Shown: positions 55,432 through 64,000 of the stretch, piece after piece
Layout: each line of letters starts with the position of its first letter
Position numbering within the stretch: position 1 is the stretch's first letter
Assembly: GCF_000247695.1 (NCBI RefSeq)
Contig: NW_004624747.1
Span: 6,471,461 to 6,535,460 of the forward strand
Reading direction: 5' to 3'
From: Heterocephalus glaber
Lineage: Eukaryota; Chordata; Mammalia; Rodentia; Bathyergidae
Length of the DNA stretch: 64,000 bases
Program-made: the position numbers and the translations under genes
The notes under the pieces: generated by a model
Seen by the model: the letters and a program-made list of their open reading frames with translations, nothing else
Told to the model about the DNA's origin: nothing
The model's database searches: none

Positions 55432-55974
55432 GTTATACTTGTGTTTCTCATATAAATACGGATTTTTAGAACAATAATAAATCTTGCCGGGGTTTTGATT
55501 AAAATCAAAATAAATCAGCAAATTAATTTATTGCATGAAAAAATTTAAATTTAATTTTCCTATTTATGAAGACGTTTATGAAGATTTTCTTCAAATCTCT
55601 AAATTTCCCAGTAAAATTGTGTAGGATTTTTTTTATCAGGATTCCATTTAGATGCTGGAGGTCCTGAGTTTAATCCCCAGCAACAAACAAATATACAAGA
55701 TCCCACAAAACCTTGTTGCTAAGTGACTTATAGTTTCAGGTGCTGCTGTGAATAGAATATTGCGATTATGGTTCTCAGTAGTCTACAGGTAGAGATAAAT
55801 GCCTTGAGTTTGTTTATCTTGTGTTTCTCTTGTATCCAGTCATTTTTCCAAACCCTTTTATTAATTCCAGTAGTTTTTAGCTGTTTCCTTTAAAATTTTA
55901 ACAGAGCAGCCACATGATTGCAAAGAATGACATTTCATACTGATGTACAAGTCAAGGGGAGTAGTGATCCAATA
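55432..55974. other. unannotated sequence with an ID 3' fragment
   Basis: At about 55650-55695, 'gatgctggaggtcctgagtt' and 'taatccccagcaac' are the box B end of an ID. The rest is unassigned. Confidence 0.4.
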
Positions 55975-56430
55975 TATTAGCATCCTGGGGCTTCTGTCAC
56001 ACAGTGCCACAAACCAGGCAGTTTAAGACAACAGAAATGTATTCTCTCATAGTTCTGGAGGTCAGAAGTCTGAATCGAAGTGCCAGCAGGGCTGATCCCT
56101 TCTGGAAGCCCTGAAGAGAGAGAATCTGTTCCATGCCTCTATCTTGGCTTTCCCAAAGTTGCTGATAATCCGTGGAAATCCTTGGTTTGTAGCTGCATTA
56201 CTTCAATCTCTACCTCTGTCTCCACATGACTTTCTTCCCCCTATGTCTGTGGATATCCAGATCTCTCCTCATAAGATATCAGTCCTTGGATTTGGGGCCC
56301 ACCTTAACCCAAAATGACCTCATCTTGACTTGGTTACATCTACAAAACCGCTCTTTCCAAATAACATCAGTGGAATAAGGGGTTAGGACTTCAACATACA
56401 TTTTAGGAAGATACAGTCTCATAGCAGCCA
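55975..56430 (-). mobile_element. MLT1-type MaLR LTR
   Basis: 'Gcagtttaagacaacagaaa', 'ctctcatagttctggaggtc', 'atgacctcatcttgacttgg' and 'ggggttaggacttcaacata' are the reversed MLT1-family LTR in the expected order over about 450 bp. Confidence 0.85.
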
Positions 56431-57894
56431 CGGCAGGGTTCATGTCTCTGACCAGGCTACATTTACAGTTTGAGGACCACATTTCAAGATGTATATCAAA
56501 AATATTGCTTTTTATCTTGATGAAGGTGACCACACAGTGAAGGATTCTGCACCCACATGGTGTGAGAAATGGTTAGAAGAACTATGTTCACCTTGGCTCT
56601 AGGCCTCTGGAGGAGTATAATGTCCACCTTTACATAGCTACAGGGTTTTCCTGGTACTCTAAATGGTATAGTTCCAGGGGATGACACTCAGAGGGAAGTT
56701 GAGTTTGGCTTAATATAACTTTGGCTCAAAGATCCAAGCTATCTATCAAAGCCATGTACCTGCAGCAATAGCATTACCTCATTCTTCATTCATCTGACAA
56801 ATAGGGACAAAGCAAGTGATTTGCCAGGCAGAAGGTCCTAAGCCAGACCTTGGGGCAATGACAGGCTTCTGAGAGAACCAGACCTTGCCCTCAGGAAGCT
56901 TGCAATCTATTGAGCCCAGAAAAGGTTCAGGCAGCCTGACTGAGCACATGAAGTAAGATGTTTCAGGGCATAGTGGTCTTTAAAATCCTTGAGAGGCCAT
57001 ATATAAATGAAACAGTGGTTTGGGGGGACGGGGGATTGGAAGATGAGAACATGAGTGAGATGAATTTTTTAAAAACCAAATTTAAATGAACACAGGATTT
57101 TCTTTGGCAGGACACATGCAAAATAGCAAGCTCCACCATCACACATGTCAGACCCTCAGAGGAGAATTTTTATCTGCACAAGTCTCAGATTCCACTCTCC
57201 TGCTTCCAATTACAGTGTCTCAGCCATACCCCACCCACCCTGAGTAACAAACTCTCAACAAACAAACAGCCCAGACCCACAATGGCTGCTGCGGTCCAGA
57301 GCCACCTCAGCGAAGAAACCAAATCTTTCTCCCACATTTCAGCAGACAAAGCATCCCGGACTCTAGGTGTTTCCCCTTCTGCCTGGGACACCCAGCCAGG
57401 GAAAGCAAAGCGAGAAGCACTAAATCGAGTGTTTTCAGCAGAACCAGGCCCTGGGGTAGAAGGGAGAGGCCTCTGCTCTCAGCGGCTGCTCCTCCTTAAT
57501 GAGCCAAAACAAAGCTGGTGCCAGGGAAGTTAATCTGCCCTGAGACAGAGCAGAGCCGCTCCCTGAGGTGCCGAGGGAGCCTTGGGCCCAGGGCACTTTG
57601 AGGAGGTGCTGGAGGCCTCTGTGAGGCCCTGGTGAGGCCCTGGTGAGGCCATCCAGGGCTCTAGGAAAAGGAGCCCCTGTGTGCTTGAGTGTTGCCCTTT
57701 GGTCATATGAAAAGATAAATGCATGTTTTAGAAGATTTGTCGCTGATGCTGGGAAACGCCTGTTACTTCACATCAAGGAAGTTTCAAAAATCAGAAGAAT
57801 CCATCTGGTCCAGATCATAGTGTTTTTGCCCTCACTGGCCATCCACGCCCTGCTTTTCCATGATGTGGACACATCCGTACCCAGCAGGCACACG
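56431..57894. other. unannotated sequence, GC rising
   Basis: No transposon is recognised. A triplicated 11-bp motif (ggtgaggccct) lies at about 57620-57652. Open frames at 57282-57533 and 57643-58053 have no family resemblance. Confidence 0.35.
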
Positions 57895-58195
57895 TATTCA
57901 TATACCAGATGGATCTATCCACCCTTGCAGACACATATCCTTATGAGTTTATACACACTTCCACATGCACACATTAGTGTGCACACATTCACCTCACACA
58001 CAAGCACCCACATTCTTCTGCATACATGTACCTTCACATACAAACATAGCTAGATGTGTGCACACATTCTCATGCAACACAATGCTCTCATGCACAAATT
58101 CCTGCACATGTGTATCCTCACAAACACAGGTGCACACATGTTCGTACAAAACATACATCCTCACATGTAAATGTACACTTCATACACACACATAT
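57895..58195 (+). repeat. degenerate CACA/CACAT-rich repeat
   Basis: About 300 bases built from cacac, cacat and cacattc words (for example cacacacaagcacccacatt), without a fixed period. Translations give His/Thr-rich nonsense, so the overlapping open frames are artefacts. Confidence 0.85.
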
Positions 58196-58204
58196 TGTTT
58201 TTGG

Positions 58205-58298
58205 TTTTGTTTTATTGTATTTTGTGGTGCTGGGGATGGAACCCAGGGCCTTGAACATTCTAGGCAAGCACTCTACCACTGAGCTACATTCCTAGTTG
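58205..58298 (-). mobile_element. ID-type SINE (older subfamily)
   Basis: 'Gtggtgctggggatggaacc', 'ctaggcaagcactctaccac' and 'tgagctacattcctagttg'. Inserted at the end of the CA-rich tract. Confidence 0.9.
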
Positions 58299-59000
58299 TC
58301 ACATATTCGTTCTTGCTGATGCTTCTCCCAGAGCTGATTCAATTCTCTCCTCAACAAGACAGGTCCCATGACATTTTCCTGGGCCAGGTTTCAGTTTGAA
58401 GCTAGGCTAGTGCCCAGCTTAGCAAAGCCCCAGAGCCCTATGCTCCGGGGAACTTGTCTCAGTGACAATGGAAATTAAAACTGAGGTGAGAACAGGAATT
58501 TGAAGGTAAATACTTTAATTGAGAAGGAAAAGGAAAATGGGAAAGGGACTTCAGCTTGATAAGAAGACCTGAAGGAGCCACAGCTGTAACAGAGATCAGG
58601 CTGGCTGTTCACAAAAGAAAGGGGCCAATGTTATGGGGTTGCTGGTGTGGTCCGGGAGTTGGGAATTTTCCACTGGGTCACAAATGTGAATTTTTTAGAA
58701 ATTTCTTCCTCCTATGTTAAAGGGTTTCTCCCTTGTGTAAGATATGCATTAGCAGGTACTCTCATCCTTGAAGACTTCATGGCACACACACACCCTGCTG
58801 TTACAGCACAACTGGCCCTTGTGATAAAACTGGGGGGTAAGGGAAGGGGACATTCCATATACTGTTGGCAAGGGAGGAAATGGAAGAAGATACATCTTCA
58901 CTGTCTGGGCATCCTTCCATCTACTGTCTCCTTGAGGGTCTGTTCTACTTCACTACCACCATCTATCTATCATGTAGAAAGCCAGGTTCTGGGGCCGGAC
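58299..59000. other. unannotated sequence
   Basis: No ID or B1. The 156-codon plus-strand open frame at 58647-59117 has no recognisable family and runs into a MIR, so I do not call it a gene. Confidence 0.35.
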
Positions 59001-59130
59001 CAAAGTGATCCTCCCAGTAACTCAGTGACTGAGGGTAAGTTACACAAACTCTCTGAGACTGTTTTTCATCCAGAAAGGGGACTAAGAACATCCACTTCAT
59101 GGAGTCAGAAAAACTGAAGATGAAGAGGTC
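59001..59130 (+). mobile_element. MIR SINE fragment
   Basis: 'Gtgactgagggtaagttaca', 'caaactctctgagactgttt' and 'catccagaaaggggactaag' follow the sense MIR core (tgaccttgggcaagtcactt ... cagtttcctcatctgtaaaa). Confidence 0.6.
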
Positions 59131-59879
59131 ACATAGTATAGGTTTTCAGGAGAGAGTTCATTCCATATTAAGGCCACTAGAGCTCTCCAGAGTCTCCAAT
59201 TTTCCAGGGCCCTGGGCACATCACTTTGGGGATGGGATCTAATGAAATCCAAGCACAAAATACTAAGCACAATTCTTATTGTTGCTGGTCCAAGGCAGTT
59301 TATAAGGTATCTGGCTGTAGTGCACCCCCACCCATTTATGAAGTCTGGCCAGCCAACACATTTCCAGGGATCTTCTGAGGAAAAAAACAACTGTGTTTGA
59401 GTATTTTCAAAGGTGATGGGAAAGATGTAGGTCTTCATGTTCAAAACTACAATTGAAGAAAAACAGTTGGAAATTGGAAAAAAAAAAAAAAGAGAGAGAA
59501 GGAAGAGAAGGTAGGGGAAGAACATCCAGAGAGACAGACCTGAAAGAGCTCCTGGGGCTGCTGCATGAGACATCTGGAACCATGCTAATGGGCATGAAGG
59601 GAAAGAGCAGTCGCCAGCCAAGCCAGTTCTTGGCACAAGCCCTGAGAGCCGCCTGAGGGGGCTGGAGCAGACGTTGGGACTTTTTCCCTAACTTATTACA
59701 GCTTCCTTCTGGAGCTGGCCCAGCATGGCATCTGAAACACGGAAACACGGTCTGAATTAGCTTCCCACCACCAGACACCTCTGGGCCTTGGTTTCTTTGT
59801 CTGTAAGGTGGGCATCTTCAGCTTGAAGATGAACAAGCTGTTATCTTTGAGAACAAAACAGAAATATAATTTTGTGAGA
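59131..59879. other. unannotated sequence
   Basis: Contains an A/GA-rich tract at 59479-59515. The 179-codon minus-strand open frame at 59097-59636 has no start context, domain or family resemblance. Confidence 0.35.
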
Positions 59880-60110
59880 GTCTGACACCATACTAAGTTC
59901 TGTATATGCTTTGTCTCACTTAATCCTTTAAGACAACTCTGGAGGTGGAGGTAGCAAGTTACACTCATTTCAAAGAAAGGAGAACTGCTCAGAGAGGGTA
60001 TGAGCTTAGTCTAAAATCATGGAGCCAGGAAGGAAATAGGGTGAGGATCTGGGAAGAGGGAGATGTTTCAAACCCAGGCCTGATTGCCTTATGATCCAAA
60101 TGCTCTCTGG
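59880..60110 (-). mobile_element. MIR SINE
   Basis: 'Tttgtctcacttaatccttt', 'gaactgctcagagagggtat' and 'ggtttgggtt'-type 'aacccaggcctgattgcctt' follow the reversed MIR. A further MIR-like piece lies at about 60205-60275 ('cccaaggtcacattgc'). Confidence 0.7.
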
Positions 60111-60839
60111 CTGAGGAAGAGCAGTGTTATTCTGCATGGTTCTCCCCCACACGGGAACAGCCAGGATGCTTGGAGCCCAGCTGCCGGAAATTGCTGCCTG
60201 CATGACCTCAGCTAGCCTCCTCCTTTTACAGCTGGGGAAAGTGAGAACTAGTGACTGGCCCAAGGTCACATTGCATCCTGTATCCTCTTTTCATTCCCGG
60301 ACTTCAAGCTCCCCAAATGTCCCAGGACAACGCTGGGGAAAAACCTCCAGAAACATTCCCTTGGGAAGGCAGCTGGAAGGTGGGGACAAGCTGGGGGGCT
60401 CTTGTGACCCAGTGAGGAGGCAGTGATGAAAGGATTGTATTTCCCCCTTTTGAGAAACACTTTGGCATCAGATGGGTCTGGGAAGAGGCAAGAAGAAACT
60501 GGGAGGAATCTGGTTATAAGCCATCTGGAGCTGGAGTATGCACCAGAAAGCAGCTGCCCTTTCTGCTTGGTCCCATTTCCTGAATGTGGTCACAGCCCTC
60601 TGTGCACGGGAGGTTCAGCCACTGTCAGGCACTAGCCTAATGGAGAAATTCTAACCTCCTCCCTAACCAGGGCAGGAACATTCCTGCCATGCAATTGGGC
60701 AGGCTTCTGTCCTGTGGGACTGAGAGGGATGACCACACACTAGCTTGCTGACTCGGAAGTAAGTCTCACGTCATTGCCTCCAATGGGTGACATCTCAATC
60801 GAGGTCAGCATCACTATGCAACTCCTGTGTGTCAGGGAA

Positions 60840-60960
60840 TGTGCCTAGCATTTTCTTTTTCTTGATTTATCCTCACTACGGTGCTGTGCAGGAACTGTTA
60901 CCTGCCTCCATGTACATTGGAGAACCCAAGGATTTTAGCCAGGTGAAAAGGTAATGATAA
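60840..60960 (-). mobile_element. MIR SINE fragment
   Basis: 'Tagcattttctttttcttga', 'tatcctcactacggtgctgt' and 'acattggagaacccaaggat' fit a decayed reversed MIR. Confidence 0.55.
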
Positions 60961-61689
60961 TGATGGAGCCTGATCCAGACATCTGAGGTCTGAGCCCAGG
61001 CTTCTACTCACAACATCAAATGGCACCTGTCACTGCTACCTAGCACCTCAAATGACACCCGAGCATCCATCAAGCTAATGGCTCACATCTTGGCTGTCAC
61101 CCCCCTGCCCCACTTTCCCCTTTGAATTGGGGATTGTGACAGAGACAGAGCCCTAGGACATTCCACTCACCCCCTCCAGTTGGCCTTGTTCACCCAGGGA
61201 TGAGTCAGCTGGAATTTTTGGACATCCCAGGCTGTGTGGCTATGGTACCAGGAGCTGTCAGGAGGCAAGAATTCAAAGAATGCAGTTCTGTGGGGCCAGC
61301 CAGAGCCCCCCCACACACCCCGTCTTCCCAGGCCAAATCCACAGAAAGGCTTGGGAGGCAAATGTCACAATGTTTGTCAAGGGCTTTGGACAACAGGTGC
61401 ATGTGAAGATGAGGACAAAGACTGGCTCTTCTCTGGGGCTGCCAGCACAGTTTCGTGTCCCACCCACACATGTCTGAGTTCCAGGCCTGGATACTTGGAG
61501 CCCTGGGCTCTGGGGAAGGGCAAGAAACCACAGATTAGGAAGTAAGGGAAAAACATGTCCTAGCCCTTTTAAAAGACAGAAACAGTTGACTTCCTTTCTT
61601 AACTCCAACTTAGCCTTGTAATTCTGCCATCCTGGAACACGACTTTGATTGTGTCACTCCTCAAATGTCTTTATGCATCCATGTGGATT
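60961..61689. other. unannotated GC-rich sequence
   Basis: Overlapping open frames on both strands (61200-61608) have mutually inconsistent, low-complexity-like translations and no splice context. No gene is called. Confidence 0.35.
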
Positions 61690-61810
61690 TTTCCAGCACT
61701 TTCTCTGCACAGAGCACTAGACATGGTGGTAAATAACATGGTGGTTATCTTTCCCACGTGGAGCTTTCCTTCTAGACAGGGGTTCAGACAGTAAACAAGT
61801 GAATGCGTGA
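61690..61810 (-). mobile_element. L2 LINE 3' fragment
   Basis: 'Ctgcacagagcactagacat', 'gtggagctttccttctagac' and 'cagacagtaaacaagtgaat' follow reversed L2. Confidence 0.6.
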
Positions 61811-62059
61811 TGAGCGGTAACCAAGGAACACATCAAGTCTGTGATGGGAATCGGGAAGGGAGCTCCTTTAGAATGAAATCCACCCCTCAGAGTTGTGTGC
61901 TGCCTACATTTGTCACCTCTGTGTCTATTGAGCACATGGTGCTTCCCTGTTTGGCTGCCTTAGCTGGTGTCACTTCCTTCCCTAGTTGCCTCTTCCACCT
62001 TCCTAGGAGCTGTGCTGACCTGCCATCCAAACCCTTCCTCCCCCAGTTACCATTGCCCA

Positions 62060-62210
62060 CCATTTCATCTCCCTCCCTGGATCATGAGCCCCTCAGGGAC
62101 AAAGAGCACGGTCATCTCATGCACCAACATCTTGCCTGGTAGGACTTTTGTCTGACAACAAATGCCCCAGAACTTTTCACTGTGGTGCCAGGCACTGACA
62201 AGTACACAAT
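62060..62210 (+). mobile_element. L2 LINE 3' fragment
   Basis: 'Ggatcatgagcccctcaggg' and 'acaaagagcacggtcatctc' match the sense L2 motif gagctccttgagggcaggga. The distal part is eroded. Confidence 0.55.
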
Positions 62211-62589
62211 AACTCTGTCTTTAGGGAGGGGGCATCCTGGAGTCTGGCTGACCATGGAAGGTCTGGGGGCAGTGGGGATCTGAGCCATGTTTAGGAAATG
62301 CTGTGCCAGGAGCCAAGCTGAACCCTAGGGATTCAGGAGGTCTATAACACACACAGGCTGCTCCGGAAGGAGGAAGGGCCGAGGGTAAAAACTGTTTGAT
62401 CAGGCTGTCTTCCGGAAGCTCAGGCCCCCAGATGTAGCCTTGATTACCTATCAAGATGAGCAGATGCCAAAATTCACCCAAGGCCTTGCTGACGCAGGGC
62501 ACTGGAGAGAGAAAAACCACTGGGCTGATTATCTTGGCTTTATCCACCACATCTGTTTTAGCTCAGCATCACTGCTTTTCATCTTTAAA

Positions 62590-62760
62590 GTGATGGCTGC
62601 AAAGTTAGAGAATCTCAGAGCCGGGAAAGGCCCCCAAGATCCTCATATCTCACCTGTTCTTTTGTAGATGGAAACGTGTCACTAAAAGGCCATTTCTCAG
62701 CCACAGCCACATAGCTGGTAGGAGGCCTCGCTGGGACCAAATCATGGCTCTCACCTCCCA
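62590..62760 (-). mobile_element. MIR-like fragment
   Basis: 'Agagaatctcagagccggga', 'gatcctcatatctcacctgt', 'cagccacatagctggtagga' recall a reversed MIR-type SINE. Weak. Confidence 0.45.
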
Positions 62761-63245
62761 GGCCAGAGCTTTTCTGTTTTCCAAGCCGTTTCTCTGATCT
62801 CACCAAGCCATTTTCAGGTTTGCCCTGTCAGGCTTCGTAAGTGACAGTTGCTGGCCACAGCTGATTCTCAGGCTCTTCCCTCCCTTCCCCACCGGAGAGG
62901 CAAGAGAGATCCTGCTCTGGAACCAAACAGATCACTTTGCTTGTCGTCTGATGTCTTGCACTATCTCCGCCACAGGCTCCCCTCCAGGAGTATAGCCATC
63001 TATGCACACACCATGTCATAAAAGAATATCATTCACCCTCCTGACAACCCTGAGAACCACAGGCCCATTCTCAACAGCAGAATCACACCCTGCACGAGTG
63101 CTGAGAAGCCAGAGAGAAGCCACTCTTCCCTGCCTATCCATGCTCTCCTTGGCATCTGAACCCCATGTCCTGAGTACTTCTGTTGGACAGTTACCTTTCA
63201 CCCAGGCCAGTAGGCACACTGTCTGGAAGGTGCTTCACATCCATT
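62761..63245. other. unannotated sequence
   Basis: No recognised repeat or gene. Confidence 0.35.
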
Positions 63246-63425
63246 CTGGGAAGGAGGGGTTATGATCCCTACTCTTCCCCATTTTTCCCCCTTTAACAGA
63301 TGTAGATATTGAGGCTCAGAGAGGTTATGTTACCTGTTCATGGTCACCCAGCTAGTGAGTAGCAGGGTTAGAATTCAAACTTAAATCTCACTTCAGAGCC
63401 CATCTCTTTCCACAGGTCCTTTCCA
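63246..63425 (-). mobile_element. MIR SINE
   Basis: 'Taacagatgtagatattgag', 'gctcagagaggttatgttac', 'cagctagtgagtagcagggt' and 'tagaattcaaacttaaatct' give a clear reversed MIR core. Confidence 0.88.
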
Positions 63426-63611
63426 TGAGCTTTGAAAGAACTAGAGGTATCTCAGGATATCCCTGCATGCTCAGAAATAGTTCCCCCACTGGCTTGTTCA
63501 AGGGCTTGAAATCGTTCCCTTGCTGGAGTCATCTCTCAGGTCACTCCAACCTGGCCATTCCTTCCTAGGGGACAGGCTGGAGAGAAGAAGGAGGAAGCTA
63601 CATGAGAAGCC

Positions 63612-63805
63612 CCTGGGCTTAGCCAGGCACCACAGCACATGGCTGTAATACCAGCACTCTGGGAGGCTGAAGTAGGAGGATTACAAGTTTGAGCTCAGCC
63701 TGGGTAACTTAGCGATTTAGTCTCTGCCTCAAAAATAAAAAATAAAAAAGGGCTAGAGACACAGATCAGAGTGAAGTCCCCAGGTTCAATTTCTAGTACC
63801 ACAAA
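63612..63805 (+). mobile_element. B4-type composite SINE
   Basis: B1-like part ('ggcaccacagcacatggctg', 'gggaggctgaagtaggagga', 'gcctgggtaacttagcgatt') and a decayed ID part ('gctagagacacagatcagag' to 'gttcaatttctagtacc') with poly(A). Confidence 0.88.
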
Positions 63806-63870
63806 AAAAAAAAAAAAAAGAAGGAAAGAAAGAAAGAAAGAGAGGAAGAAAGAGAGGAAGGAAGATAAGA
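63806..63870. repeat. (GAAA)/(GGAA) microsatellite
   Basis: Purine microsatellite expanded from the tail of the B4. On the minus strand it yields a spurious Ser/Phe-rich open frame. Confidence 0.95.
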
Positions 63871-64000
63871 AAAAGTAGAAGTAGTCTCTGAGCAAAGTTG
63901 ATTTTTATAGGAAAGACCTGAGGCTTGACAGCAAAGCCCAGAAGGCTGAGGGCTTGGGCAAGCTTGGAGTTGACAGGAGGAATAAGGGATAAAGGGACCC

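Noticed and set aside
57643..58295. His/Thr-rich open frames
   Set aside because: Direct products of the CACA-rich tract.
59034..59042. Donor-like agg|gtaagt
   Set aside because: It falls within the MIR consensus sequence.
58647..59117. 156-codon open frame
   Set aside because: No family resemblance, no splice or start context, and it runs into a MIR.
59097..59636. 179-codon minus-strand open frame
   Set aside because: Overlaps an A/GA tract, composition is not protein-like, and nothing is recognised.
61200..61608. Overlapping frames of 103-111 codons on both strands
   Set aside because: Mutual shadows in GC-richer DNA; no conserved motif.
1..64000. CRISPR arrays, operons, riboswitches
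   Set aside because: The sequence is mammalian. Recurrent short repeats are dispersed SINEs with unrelated spacing, not arrays.

Overview
The window looks like nuclear DNA from a non-murine rodent. It carries dozens of tRNA-derived ID-type SINEs, B1 (7SL-derived) SINEs and B1-ID composites of the B4 type. These lie among mammal-wide relics (MIR, L2, old L1, MaLR LTRs, hAT and Tigger DNA transposons). The dominant young ID subfamily (box A in ggatttagctcagtggttc, box B in gagttcgatccccggtacc, then an A tail) is not the mouse/rat form. A beaver- or kangaroo-rat-like or other non-muroid rodent is my inference, not a proof. There is one assembly gap of 730 N.

No intact protein-coding gene is visible. 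The open frames are short and mostly fall inside transposons or simple repeats. Recognisable coding sequence is all dead: a class I endogenous retrovirus on the minus strand (about 37.3-41.2 kb), an RPL21 processed pseudogene (48.2 kb), and L1 and L2 ORF2 fragments. A U6 snRNA pseudogene sits at 43.3 kb. The window reads as intergenic or deep intronic sequence.

Layout: 0-5 kb, sparse sequence with MIR, one B1 and two ID copies; 5-7.9 kb, old hAT and L1M sequence peppered with SINEs; 8.9-10.8 kb, a 5'-truncated L1 with a 16-bp target-site duplication and a tandemly doubled 3' UTR; 11-19.4 kb, Tigger and L2 fragments (one with reverse-transcriptase motifs), a MaLR LTR inside a B4, and many IDs; 19.4-21.7 kb, SINE-free; 22-29 kb, SINEs, MIR and an unclassified retroposon inside a MIR; 29.3-33.4 kb, SINE-poor with two candidate regulatory blocks; 33.5-37.1 kb, Tigger, L2 and SPIN-like hAT miniature elements; 37.3-41.8 kb, the ERV; 42-49.7 kb, IDs, MER5, L1 with U6, a gapped young L1, a Tigger element, a MaLR LTR and RPL21P; 50-58 kb, mixed old repeats; 58.3-63.6 kb, GC-richer and free of ID and B1; then a terminal B4.

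Nested insertions give a relative chronology (MIR, L2, L1M and MLT1 first; then hAT/Tigger, ERV and B1/B4; then young ID and the last L1s). I found no convincing new functional system. The best leads are the SPIN-like hAT miniature elements, the unclassified element in the MIR, the doubled L1 3' UTR, and the SINE-poor block at 32.3-32.7 kb.
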